From Sphingobium yanoikuyae (GTDB taxonomy: Bacteria; Pseudomonadota; Alphaproteobacteria; Sphingomonadales; Sphingomonadaceae): 64,000 nucleotides of DNA. The notes beneath the pieces are model-generated. The model was not told the DNA's origin. It did not search any database and saw nothing but the letters and a program-made list of their open reading frames with translations. The DNA lies in the NCBI RefSeq assembly GCF_034424525.1, contig NZ_CP139979.1, positions 4,983,501 to 5,047,500 of the forward strand, in the 5' to 3' direction. Shown one piece after another: positions 1 through 7,257 of the stretch (its first letter is position 1; every line of letters begins with the position of its first letter). Position numbers and translations under genes: made by a program.

Positions 1-320
1 AGGAAACGGTCGGCATCCTGATAGGCAACCGCCGGCGTGACATCGTTATTCTCGATGATCTGGTCCGCCTGCTGCTCGATCAACACGCGCGAGGTGGCGA
101 TGTAGCGGGGCTGCATCAGCAAGGTCGCCACCAGGCCGAGCGCGAGTGCGCAGGCGATGATCGCACCGATCCACCAGATATTGCGGCGGATCGCGAAGAT
201 GATCCTGGAAAGGTCGAGGTCGAACAGCGGCGCTTCGGCCGGATCGCCCTGGGCGCCGGCGCTTGCGGGCCGGGCAGGAGCGACATGCGGGGTGGGGAGG
301 GAATCAAGTCGCGCGGTCAT
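1..320 (-). CDS. Wzc/Wzz-type EPS chain-length determinant, N-terminal part (runs off the window)
   Basis: Only the first ~106 residues are in the window; the rest lies beyond base 1. The start ATG (318-320) sits three bases after the stop of the export gene upstream, so the two are co-transcribed. The visible part has a Pro/Ala-rich cytoplasmic stretch (residues 1-35), a membrane segment at about 49-69, and the beginning of a periplasmic Wzz domain (RYIATSRVLIE). Family knowledge: these inner-membrane proteins control polymer length and pair with a Wza-like outer-membrane exporter, and many carry a C-terminal tyrosine kinase. Whether this one does cannot be seen here. Confidence 0.8.
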   Translation of the reverse strand, partial: MTARLDSLPTPHVAPARPASAGAQGDPAEAPLFDLDLSRIIFAIRRNIWWIGAIIACALALGLVATLLMQPRYIATSRVLIEQQADQIIENNDVTPAVAYQDADRF

Positions 321-323
321 CGA

Positions 324-1022
324 TCAATACCTGCGGAAGATGTTGAAGAGCGGGGCAGCGGTCAGGAAGTCCCGATAGGTGCCCTTGACGGCAGAAAAGC
401 CGATGACGATCTGGTCGCCGCCCAATATCTGGGGATCGGGGGCCCTTCCTTCCTCTATCAGCGCCAGATTGAAGATGGCGCCGCTGCGCTGACCATCGAT
501 CGTGCGGAAGATGAGCACCTGATCCTTGACGGCGACGCGTGTGAGCCCCTCGGCGCGCGAGACGGCTTCCAGCAGGGACGAGGTGCCGGCAATTTCGTAG
601 ACGCCGGGCTTCATGACATTGCCGCTGACGGTGACGCGCTGCGCGACCGATTGGACGATCCCGACCATGACCTGCGGATCGCGAATGAAATTCTGGCCGA
701 GCCGGGACGCGATCATCGCGCCCAGTTCATTGGGTGTCTTGCCGGATACGGCCAGTTCGCCGATCAGCGGGAAATTGATGTTGCCGCCGGAGTCGACCTG
801 CAGTTCGTCGAAGCTGAGATCCGGTTCCTGGAAGACCCTGATCGATATCTTGTCTTCCGGTCCGATATAATAGGGACGCCTGGGCGATGCCGGATCTTGC
901 GCTGGCATGAGCCGATAGGCGGCTTCCCCTCTGGGCAGGTCGGCGGGAGAGAAGCAGCCGCTCAAGGAAAGGACAAGTGGGAGGAAAAGAGGAGCAATTG
1001 TTAACCTTCGGATGGAATTCAT
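324..1022 (-). CDS. Polysaccharide export outer-membrane lipoprotein (Wza/OMA family)
   Basis: 232-residue exporter. The chosen ATG (1020-1022) overlaps the upstream stop as ATGA and gives a clean lipoprotein signal with lipobox LSGC, Cys23 being the lipidated residue. An earlier in-frame ATG at 1082 would add 20 residues of no signal character. Residues ~45-130 form the polysaccharide export (Poly_export) domain (YYIGPEDKISIRV), followed by one SLBB-like stretch (VTVSGNVMKPGVYE). The protein is shorter than E. coli Wza, as usual for the alphaproteobacterial OMA type. It should form the outer-membrane part of the export channel with the Wzc-like protein encoded next. Confidence 0.92.
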   Translation of the reverse strand: MNSIRRLTIAPLFLPLVLSLSGCFSPADLPRGEAAYRLMPAQDPASPRRPYYIGPEDKISIRVFQEPDLSFDELQVDSGGNINFPLIGELAVSGKTPNELGAMIASRLGQNFIRDPQVMVGIVQSVAQRVTVSGNVMKPGVYEIAGTSSLLEAVSRAEGLTRVAVKDQVLIFRTIDGQRSGAIFNLALIEEGRAPDPQILGGDQIVIGFSAVKGTYRDFLTAAPLFNIFRRY

Positions 1023-2347
1023 TTCATTCGAATCCTTTTGCTCTCGCTTGCTATCAAAGCAATCATCGACGCTGCAATGCACAATATTGCTTGGTTCCTC
1101 AAGGGGTAGTCGATGAATGATTGCAAAAGGATAGCAATCAGAATGATTGCCGGTGCTGTCACCCGATCTTCATCGTCGCGGAGCAATGGAATTGTCAGCC
1201 TGCCAGCATAGGCGATCCAGCCCAGGCACAGGATTGCGCCGGCAAGACCGCTTTCCAGCACAAGTTCGAGGAGATCATTATGGGCGCGTCCGGCCCGATG
1301 GCGGTTCACATTCTCGATCGATTCATCGATCTGGAAGACCTCGTCGAACGTGCCTATGCCGCTGCCGATCGGCCAGTAGCGCCCGATGGCGATGAGGCTG
1401 TCCTGCCAGATCAGGCCGCGGGCGTCATGGAGGCTGTCAAACCGGTCGAAGGCCTTACTCAATCGGGCGTTGTTCATGGCGATGACGGCGAATCCGGCCA
1501 GGGCGATCGTCATGGCGGCGGCGAGTATGGCGGTGCGACGCGCGCGGTTGAATGATTGGTGCCGGCCTGGGGCCAGCAGCCATTGGATGGCCGGCAGGAT
1601 CAGCAGCATGATGCTGGAGCGTGACTGGGTCAGCAGGACGCCCATGGCCAGGAGGAGGCAGGTCGCCAGCTTGATCACCTGTCTTGCCGGCCGAGCCGGT
1701 GTCGGGATGGCGATGGCAGCGCACAGGGCGATGACGAGGAACAGGCCGGATGAGTTGTGATTGGCGAAGCTGCCATAGAGTTGGTGGGGATTGCCGCCTG
1801 GAAACCAGTTCAGGGCCTGACGGGCGGATATGAGCTGGCCCGCGCCCAGCACAAGGCTGGCAAGGCCCAGGGCGGCGAGGCCGGGCAGGATCAGCGCGCG
1901 TTCGGATTTTCCGCTGTCCATCGCCAGCAGCAGCAGGATGGTCGGGGCGGTCAGGCCGACCAGGGCGACGAGCGTCCGGCCCGGATCGAGCGAGAGGGGC
2001 ATCCATAGCCCTGGACGGCCGGCAAGGGCCAGGCTTTCAGCGACCAGATCGCGCCCCGGCAGGGCCTGCCACAATGTGGGCGGAAGCGGGACCAGCTGGA
2101 TTGCGGGCAGGGCCAGGGTGCCGACCAGCAGGATGTGCAGTCCGGTCGGCGCTGCCTGCCAGAATGTTCGCACGCAGGCGGGGCGGACGGCGAGGAGGGC
2201 GAGGGCGGCAAGCTGCACCGCCGCATTCATGAGGGCGTAGCGCACGCCGCCACCGCCAAGAATGATGGCGATGCCGAGGAGAAGGAGGGCGCTGCCCCGG
2301 CGCCAGCCTGTCAGCGAGGGGCGCATGCTGGGCCTGCCGTTGGTCAT
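1019..2347 (-). CDS. O-antigen ligase / Wzy-like polymerase family membrane protein
   Basis: 442 residues with about ten to twelve hydrophobic segments. The large periplasmic loop carries the Wzy_C/ligase signature around residues 352-366, AGRAHNDLLE followed by LESG, with His356 and Asp358 the usual conserved positions. It overlaps the Wza-like gene by four bases, so it belongs to the same operon as the export apparatus. Because a second polymerase-like protein is encoded at 15653-17176, this one may polymerise the EPS repeat, ligate it to an acceptor, or serve another polymer; sequence alone does not decide. The start at 2347 is the first in frame; ATG at 2326 is an alternative. Confidence 0.8.
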   Translation of the reverse strand: MTNGRPSMRPSLTGWRRGSALLLLGIAIILGGGGVRYALMNAAVQLAALALLAVRPACVRTFWQAAPTGLHILLVGTLALPAIQLVPLPPTLWQALPGRDLVAESLALAGRPGLWMPLSLDPGRTLVALVGLTAPTILLLLAMDSGKSERALILPGLAALGLASLVLGAGQLISARQALNWFPGGNPHQLYGSFANHNSSGLFLVIALCAAIAIPTPARPARQVIKLATCLLLAMGVLLTQSRSSIMLLILPAIQWLLAPGRHQSFNRARRTAILAAAMTIALAGFAVIAMNNARLSKAFDRFDSLHDARGLIWQDSLIAIGRYWPIGSGIGTFDEVFQIDESIENVNRHRAGRAHNDLLELVLESGLAGAILCLGWIAYAGRLTIPLLRDDEDRVTAPAIILIAILLQSFIDYPLRNQAILCIAASMIALIASESKRIRMK

Positions 2348-2461
2348 GCCTGTATTGCCCCCGGAGCAAGGCCTGCTCCCTGATGCGGGGGCGGGGCAGG
2401 TGTCGATAAGGGGCAGTTCCGATCCGACTGCGTCACATCGGCTGCGCCGGTATACCGCTGT

Positions 2462-2497
2462 GTCGCATCATCAGCTGATATCATCTGATGATGCGAC
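2462..2497. repeat. Perfect 13-bp inverted repeat (hairpin or operator)
   Basis: Left arm 2462-2474 (GTCGCATCATCAG) and right arm 2485-2497 are exact reverse complements, separated by a 10-base AT-rich loop. On the minus strand the hairpin begins six bases after the stop of the small secreted protein and lies 115 bases before the start of the ligase-like gene. No run of T follows, so it is not a typical intrinsic terminator. A regulator operator, an mRNA-processing site or an attenuator are all possible. Confidence 0.6.
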
Positions 2498-2503
2498 GAA
2501 GTC

Positions 2504-2776
2504 TCAGCTCGCGCCGCGGGACTTGTTGTCGTCGATGACCTTCGCGACGGCGACCGTGCCGCCGATGGTGGCAACCACCAGAAGCAGCAACGGCAAGGGG
2601 GCGATCCCATTTTCCCGCCGAACGGTCATGCTCTTGCGCGGCCCCTGGTCGCTCCATGCCGATTGGCTGGTGGCGGGGCGGGCGAGCGTCGAGGCCCTGG
2701 TTCCGGCCTGGGCCGCAAGCGGGGTCATCAACATTCCTGTCACGATTGCACTGGATAAGATCGACTTTATTGCCAT
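2504..2776 (-). CDS. Small secreted or membrane-anchored protein, function unknown
   Basis: 90 residues. The ATG at 2774-2776 has a good ribosome site (GGGAGA) and gives a clear signal peptide ending AAQA at about residue 23. An earlier ATG at 2824 would add 16 charged residues before the signal. A second hydrophobic stretch at ~63-80 (LPLLLLVVATIGG) precedes a charged tail (KVIDDNKSR). No known domain was recognised. It lies directly upstream of the ligase-like, wza and wzc genes on the same strand, so it could be co-transcribed and have an envelope role, but a 13-bp palindrome separates them. Confidence 0.65.
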   Translation of the reverse strand: MAIKSILSSAIVTGMLMTPLAAQAGTRASTLARPATSQSAWSDQGPRKSMTVRRENGIAPLPLLLLVVATIGGTVAVAKVIDDNKSRGAS

Positions 2777-2876
2777 GATCGGTCTCCCAATTGAAGTTTT
2801 GATACGAATCTTGCGATCAATCAATTCGAATTCTATAGGTTCCTTGAATCATTCATGCAACGAAAAAGGCGAATGC

Positions 2877-3773
2877 GTGAAGTTCGGATTGTTTCGTGCA
2901 GGAATGGTTTTCCTCTTTTCTTTCTGCCTGATCATGCCCGGTGGGTCATCGGGGGCGGATCGTCGCGAGCAAGTGGAGGCCTATCTGCTCCGGGTGGCGC
3001 GGATCGACTGGCGGATTCGCCGGGCCGCGCTGAAGGATTGCCCGGTGTCGGCGATGCGACCTGGCTTCGTGCTCGACGCCAGAAGTGCATATATGGCGGG
3101 GAAAGAGGCGCGCCTGTCCGACCTGCCCTGGGTCATCGGCTTTACCGACATGGCTGCGGCTGACGGAGCGCTCCTGCCCGGCGATGAAATCAGGGAGATC
3201 GAGCGGGTTCCCGTGTCCCAACTGATGCAGGGCGCCGATGGGCAGATACTGCCGGAGCATATCCTCGCCCATATCGACCATATGGTGCCGCAAGCCAGCT
3301 ATCGACTGGAGGTGCAGCGGGCCGGCCATGCCCGGTCGGTGGATGTCCCTGCACGCGCCCTGTGTCCTGGCCTGACGATCGTCAAGCAAGGCCGGCGGGG
3401 TGATGCCTTCAGCGATCTGCACAATGTGGCGATCACGACCGGTCTGCTGGACAAGCTGGGGTCCGATGACGCGGTCGCCTTCATTATCGGCCATGAACTG
3501 GCGCACACGATATTTGCAGATTCGCGCAAGGGCCCCTTGTCCCGCCGTGACAAGGAATCGCGGGCCGATCTTTATGGTGCCCATATCGCCGCATGTGCCG
3601 GCTTTGATCCCGGCAAGGCGATTGAGGCGCTGGCGGTTGTTCGCTCCATGAATGTCGGCGGGCTGTCGCTGACGCATCGCCCCTACAAGGTGCGGCAGCA
3701 GGCGATCGCCCAATATCTGTCCGTTCGGCCTGATTGCCAGGCCGCATTTACATGGGAGCGGGGGGAGAAGTGA
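2877..3773 (+). CDS. PDZ-containing M48-family metallopeptidase, exported
   Basis: 298 residues from a GTG start (2877) preceded by AAAAAGG; the open frame extends far upstream without ribosome sites. Residues 1-28 form a signal peptide. Residues ~85-155 look like a PDZ domain (DGALLPGDEI). The zinc motif HELAH is at 206-210, and the third ligand is probably Glu227 in KESRADLYG, the ExxxD pattern of M48 proteases. Role by family: periplasmic or membrane-linked proteolysis; the substrate is unknown. The stop overlaps the start of the small membrane protein by one base (TGATG), so the two are translationally coupled. The promoter region is shared divergently with the small secreted protein at 2504-2776. 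Confidence 0.85.
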   Translation: MKFGLFRAGMVFLFSFCLIMPGGSSGADRREQVEAYLLRVARIDWRIRRAALKDCPVSAMRPGFVLDARSAYMAGKEARLSDLPWVIGFTDMAAADGALLPGDEIREIERVPVSQLMQGADGQILPEHILAHIDHMVPQASYRLEVQRAGHARSVDVPARALCPGLTIVKQGRRGDAFSDLHNVAITTGLLDKLGSDDAVAFIIGHELAHTIFADSRKGPLSRRDKESRADLYGAHIAACAGFDPGKAIEALAVVRSMNVGGLSLTHRPYKVRQQAIAQYLSVRPDCQAAFTWERGEK

Positions 3774-4000
3774 TGAGTCAGGATCTGTTCTTGCAGGCCG
3801 GCGCCGTTGCAGCCGGTGCGGCTGCGGTCCTGTTCTGGTTGCTCGGGCTTGTGCATCTGTGGCGCCGGCAGAGCGCATCGCGCCCCTTTGTCGCCGTCGG
3901 GGTGGGAGACCGGCTGGTCGCTCTGCTCTGGCCGCTTGTCTATCTGGTTGCGCTTGTTGCGCTCATCTTTGCGGCGGTGCGCGGCGCGGGCCGTCGATAG
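3773..4000 (+). CDS. Small two-helix membrane protein coupled to the M48 peptidase
   Basis: 75 residues, starting at the ATG (3773-3775) inside the peptidase stop (TGATG overlap). It has two hydrophobic segments (about residues 8-28 and 45-68) joined by a short basic loop (WRRQSASR), with a basic C-terminus. No family was recognised. The coupling suggests a membrane partner or anchor for the peptidase; this is inference from arrangement only. It is tail-to-tail with the LuxI-like gene, leaving eight bases between them. Confidence 0.75.
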   Translation: MSQDLFLQAGAVAAGAAAVLFWLLGLVHLWRRQSASRPFVAVGVGDRLVALLWPLVYLVALVALIFAAVRGAGRR

Positions 4001-4008
4001 GGGCGGCG

Positions 4009-4746
4009 TTATCCGTGGCCCGGCGGCCATTGTGCCGGGTGGTTGGGCACGTCGACCAGTGGTTGCGGCACGGTGTCCGGCTGGTCGCGCATGTTGGCAA
4101 ATTGCAGGTCGCATTCGGCCAGGCAGTTGCGCGCGCGCAAGGCGTGCAGCGTATTGTTGTCGAGATGGATCTGGCTGGCGCGCAGGGAAATGCCGTCGAC
4201 CATCCGGTCGGGGCCGAGCTGGGTGATATGCCATCCGATGCTGCCGAGAAAATCGGACCAGATGCTTTCCATCACCGTCGTATAGGCGCTTATCCCGGTC
4301 AGCAGCCCATATTGGACAAGCGCGCTTGCCAGTTGCAGCATGACCCGCCGTCGCTGGTTGCGCAGTTCGGGGTGCAGATAGATTTGCGAGACTTCCCGGA
4401 TGTGTGCGCCCTGGGGAATGTGCGCCTGACACAGGTCGGGAAACAGCGTGTTCAGAAGATGGGCGCGATCGGTCGGCAACAGGCGGAGCGACCCCAATAT
4501 GCTGCCCATGCCGGGGTCTGTCACGACGAGATATTGCGTCAGTTTGCTATCGAATTCGTCGCATTCGAACGGGGATGCGGAGGGGGCCGTTTTCGCGGGC
4601 GGACCATATTGGGGGTGGCGTGTGTGGCAGGGGGTGGCGCGGCTTGGCCGTTCGGACACGCCGATCAGGCGCGGGAAGGTGGCGTGATAGCCCGGCATCC
4701 GGGCGATCTGCTGGGAAAATGACAATGTGCAGCCCATGGTCGACAT
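4009..4746 (-). CDS. Divergent LuxI-family acyl-homoserine-lactone synthase homologue
   Basis: 245 residues. The core aligns by eye with LuxI enzymes: ECDEFD at 61-66, GSLRLLPT around Arg88, a LLNTLFPDL block, REVSQIYL near 117-124, and a C-terminal FLGSIGWHITQLGP. Active LuxI proteins conserve Arg24, Trp34, two Asp, Arg68, Glu97 and Arg100 (EsaI numbering). Here the acidic and Arg88/Glu118 positions are kept, but the Arg100 equivalent is Gln121 and no clear N-terminal Arg/Trp pair is seen. That N-terminal part is unusually long and Pro-rich. The start is uncertain (GTG 4749, ATG 4746 or 4737) and none has a good ribosome site. No luxR gene is adjacent. It may be an altered-specificity or inactive synthase. 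Confidence 0.72.
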   Translation of the reverse strand: MSTMGCTLSFSQQIARMPGYHATFPRLIGVSERPSRATPCHTRHPQYGPPAKTAPSASPFECDEFDSKLTQYLVVTDPGMGSILGSLRLLPTDRAHLLNTLFPDLCQAHIPQGAHIREVSQIYLHPELRNQRRRVMLQLASALVQYGLLTGISAYTTVMESIWSDFLGSIGWHITQLGPDRMVDGISLRASQIHLDNNTLHALRARNCLAECDLQFANMRDQPDTVPQPLVDVPNHPAQWPPGHG

Positions 4747-4749
4747 CAC

Positions 4750-6001
4750 TCAATGAGGAGCGGGCGCGCTGCCTGACGGCAACGGTCCGGAAGAAAGCGA
4801 AAGGCGGCAGGCCGCCCGCAAGATCGAAATTTCGAAAGTGCTGCCGATATTGCGTCATGAAGACGCATGCCGATCGGCAAGTCCGTATCCGGCGTGGCGC
4901 TAAGGCTTTCGCCGCGCATCGGAGGCGGGGCGGGGGAGCAGGAATGTGCGCCCGGTAGGGGGCGGAAAAAGGCGGGTCAAGGAACGTTCTCCATGACGAT
5001 TACCGGCGCCATGCCGGAGATGGCATGGCACCAGCAATCGATATGCGGTGCGACCCGTTGGAGCTTGATTCTTCTGTTCTATTTAATCGATTGTTTACGA
5101 AGTGAAACGAATGTCAGCAATCACGATGTTGATATGTAATTTATCGGAATTGCCTAAACCATCCCGGAGACTTCATCTGCGTCAATGCTCTCAAAATCTC
5201 CGGGATGCTCCATCTCGCAGCTGCACCTGCGTTTGGAAAGAAACATATTGAATACAGATGTGTAATGGGAATTCGAAGTCCGCGCTACGTTGGGACATGA
5301 TCGTTCGTGGCACATTCGCAGGCAATCAACAAGCGATTCATTGACGAATATGCTTGATTATTACAGATGTAAAAATGGCCAATCGGTCCCAGCCGCCGGA
5401 AGCGCTGGGCATTGTCAGGGGAGAGGATAGGCGATGGTCGAGGCGTTCGGCTAATGCGGCGGCCCGTGAAGGAAGAAGCCGATCTTGCTTGAGCGGGGCT
5501 GAAGCGCTGCCCTAAGGCACAGGCTTTCGGTCCTGAGAGGGTGGCGGCACTTTGGCTTATGGTGGCTGTGCGATATCGACCAGAGCGGCCTGCTCTGGCT
5601 GCGGCAGCGATCAATCCTGTCTGGTGGATGCTGCTGTCGACGGATGTCGGCTGCTCCAGGGCGGCGATGGCGCCATGTCGGCGCAATTCACTGGGGCGCG
5701 AAAGCATCATGGCGACGGCCAATGCGACAGGAGTAGGATCTTCTCATAGCATTGAGCGATTCTGCCTGGCGGCATTGCTCGCCGGAATGTCGAGATATGA
5801 TGCGAATAAAGATATTATGATATGATCGTTATTTTGGGAATGATGTAAAATGTATACAATTTATAGTTATCGAGGATCGATAGTTTGCGAATGATTTTCA
5901 AATTAATATCGTTTTAACGAAACTGTTGTCAATTTAACGAGGAAACGATATTCCAATGATGGCGAATGCTGGTCGGGCTTGGCGAGGATAGAAATCCGGA
6001 C
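4750..6001. other. 1.25-kb stretch without a recognisable gene, upstream of mucR
   Basis: No open frame here has a convincing ribosome site, codon bias or family motif. The part from about 5060 to 5390 and the last 200 bases are markedly AT-rich for this genome, and a perfect 10-bp palindrome lies at 5161-5206. The segment 5400-5770 returns to high GC and has short open frames on both strands (for example 5541-5825 plus, 5285-5722 minus), but these read as low-complexity. The AT-rich end before 6002 probably holds the mucR promoter. A small RNA or gene remnants cannot be excluded. Confidence 0.5.
5161..5206. repeat. 10-bp perfect inverted repeat in AT-rich intergenic DNA
   Basis: ATCCCGGAGA (5161-5170) and TCTCCGGGAT (5197-5206) are exact reverse complements with a 26-base spacer. 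The arms are GC-rich within an AT-rich stretch between the LuxI-like gene and mucR. No poly-T follows on either strand. The spacer is long for a terminator; a regulator site or structured RNA is possible. Confidence 0.45.
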
Positions 6002-6508
6002 ATGACAAATGCAAGTGTTGAAAAAGACTCCCTGGTTGGTCTGACGGCGAGCATCGTCTCCGCCAATGTTTCCAACAGTCCCGTTGGAACCCATGACATG
6101 TGTGACATGATCCTGAGCGTGCATTCCGCCCTGTCGAGCCTGGCGACGACCGGTGCCGTGCCGATGGCCGCAGTCGAGGCGGCGCGTCGTGAACCCGCCG
6201 TGCCGATCGAGGAATCGATCCAGCATGATTTCATCGTCTGTCTGGAAGATGGCAAGAAACTGAAGACGCTCAAGCGCCATTTGCGGGCCAAATATCAGAT
6301 GAGCCCGGAAGAATATCGCGCCAAATGGGGGCTGCCGATCGATTATCCGATGGCTGCGCCCAGCTATCTCGATCAGCGCCGGCAGATGGCGCACAAGATC
6401 GGTCTCGGCCTGCGTCCCAAGGCGGGCAGGAGCAAGGATGATGACGGGGCGGTCTCTGCCGCCGCTGAAAAGCGCGAAACGCCTGCGCGCCGCCGCAAGG
6501 CGAACTGA
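6002..6508 (+). CDS. MucR/Ros-family transcriptional regulator
   Basis: 168 residues from the ATG at 6002. The C-terminal half is the hallmark MucR zinc-finger region, IVCLEDGKKLKTLKRHL followed by SPEEYRAKWGLP. Of the usual Ros-type metal ligands, Cys80 and His93 are present. The second Cys position is Asp83, as in many MucR proteins, and the last His position seems to be Lys97. The N-terminal part matches the oligomerising region that starts most MucR proteins. Family knowledge: MucR binds AT-rich DNA and controls exopolysaccharide, motility and quorum-sensing genes in alphaproteobacteria. That fits its place inside this EPS locus, where many intergenic stretches are AT-rich. Confidence 0.93.
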   Translation: MTNASVEKDSLVGLTASIVSANVSNSPVGTHDMCDMILSVHSALSSLATTGAVPMAAVEAARREPAVPIEESIQHDFIVCLEDGKKLKTLKRHLRAKYQMSPEEYRAKWGLPIDYPMAAPSYLDQRRQMAHKIGLGLRPKAGRSKDDDGAVSAAAEKRETPARRRKAN

Positions 6509-6724
6509 ACCCTGGACGCCGCACTGGCCCCTCAAGTCGGTGTCAGTGCGGCCAGTTCAGCGCGCGATGCGACGCGAAGTTTGCGCGACCGTCTGTCTGC
6601 GTCAAAGGCGGCACGCATAAGTCGGCCTTTATCCAATGGGATCAGGCAAAGCTGGAATCGGAATCGATTCCGCAGCCGATTTCGACCAATTGCGGGCATT
6701 TGTTCTCTCTGCTCTACTTGCCGA

Positions 6725-7165
6725 ATGCAGACGCTAGAGAAACTCCTGAGCAGATTCGCCAAGGAAACGGACTCACGCTGGTGGATCGGAAAGAGGCCGG
6801 ACGTTCGCGAAGGACAGCTTGCAAAGACGATTGCTAAAAATGTCGGTTTGCCGACGTCGACCGATGACCCGTTTGCGCGACAGGGGATGATCCGTTTGGA
6901 CAAAGCGAATGCTGCTAGGGTCCTCGCGGTGGCTGGGTCCACGAGTCTGGCTTACGAACAGCCTTCGCCACCAAGCGGAGTGCTTTCAGATGCGAAAAGC
7001 GCGCTCAATGACCTAGATGAAGATGCTACCTTCTTTAGCAATGGGCGCTGGGAAGAGGGTGGTTCACAAAGTTGGAATCCGCTCACTACCGCAACGTTTG
7101 ATTGTGGCCTCATAGGCTTTGACAGCAAAAACGCCTTCATTTTCTGGATCGAGGAAGAAGACTGA
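6725..7165 (+). CDS. Orphan hypothetical protein with atypical base composition
   Basis: 146 residues from ATG 6725; an upstream in-frame ATG at 6581 would add 48 Arg/Ser-rich residues that look non-coding. The gene is clearly less GC-rich than its neighbours and uses third-position A/T often. The protein is hydrophilic, acidic at the C-terminus, without signal or membrane segment, and ends in an aromatic/acidic run (AFIFWIEEED). No family was recognised. It stands alone between mucR and the hybrid kinase, convergent with the latter. The composition suggests horizontal acquisition; small acidic orphans like this are sometimes immunity proteins, but nothing here proves it. Confidence 0.6.
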   Translation: MQTLEKLLSRFAKETDSRWWIGKRPDVREGQLAKTIAKNVGLPTSTDDPFARQGMIRLDKANAARVLAVAGSTSLAYEQPSPPSGVLSDAKSALNDLDEDATFFSNGRWEEGGSQSWNPLTTATFDCGLIGFDSKNAFIFWIEEED

Positions 7166-7257
7166 GACGTCAGCTATAAAAACCGTCCAACCAAAAGCCG
7201 CCAGTCTTCTAACCACCCATTCCTGCCATTCGGCGCTGCGTGACTTGTCCGCGCTTT

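Noticed and set aside
2262..2876. N-terminal extension of the M48 peptidase frame
   Set aside because: The frame is open far upstream but crosses the small secreted gene and a palindrome; the GTG at 2877 has a ribosome site and begins a signal peptide.
5285..5825. Possible genes or transposon remnants in the intergenic region before mucR
   Set aside because: Short open frames on both strands, no motif, no terminal inverted repeats, no transposase signature.
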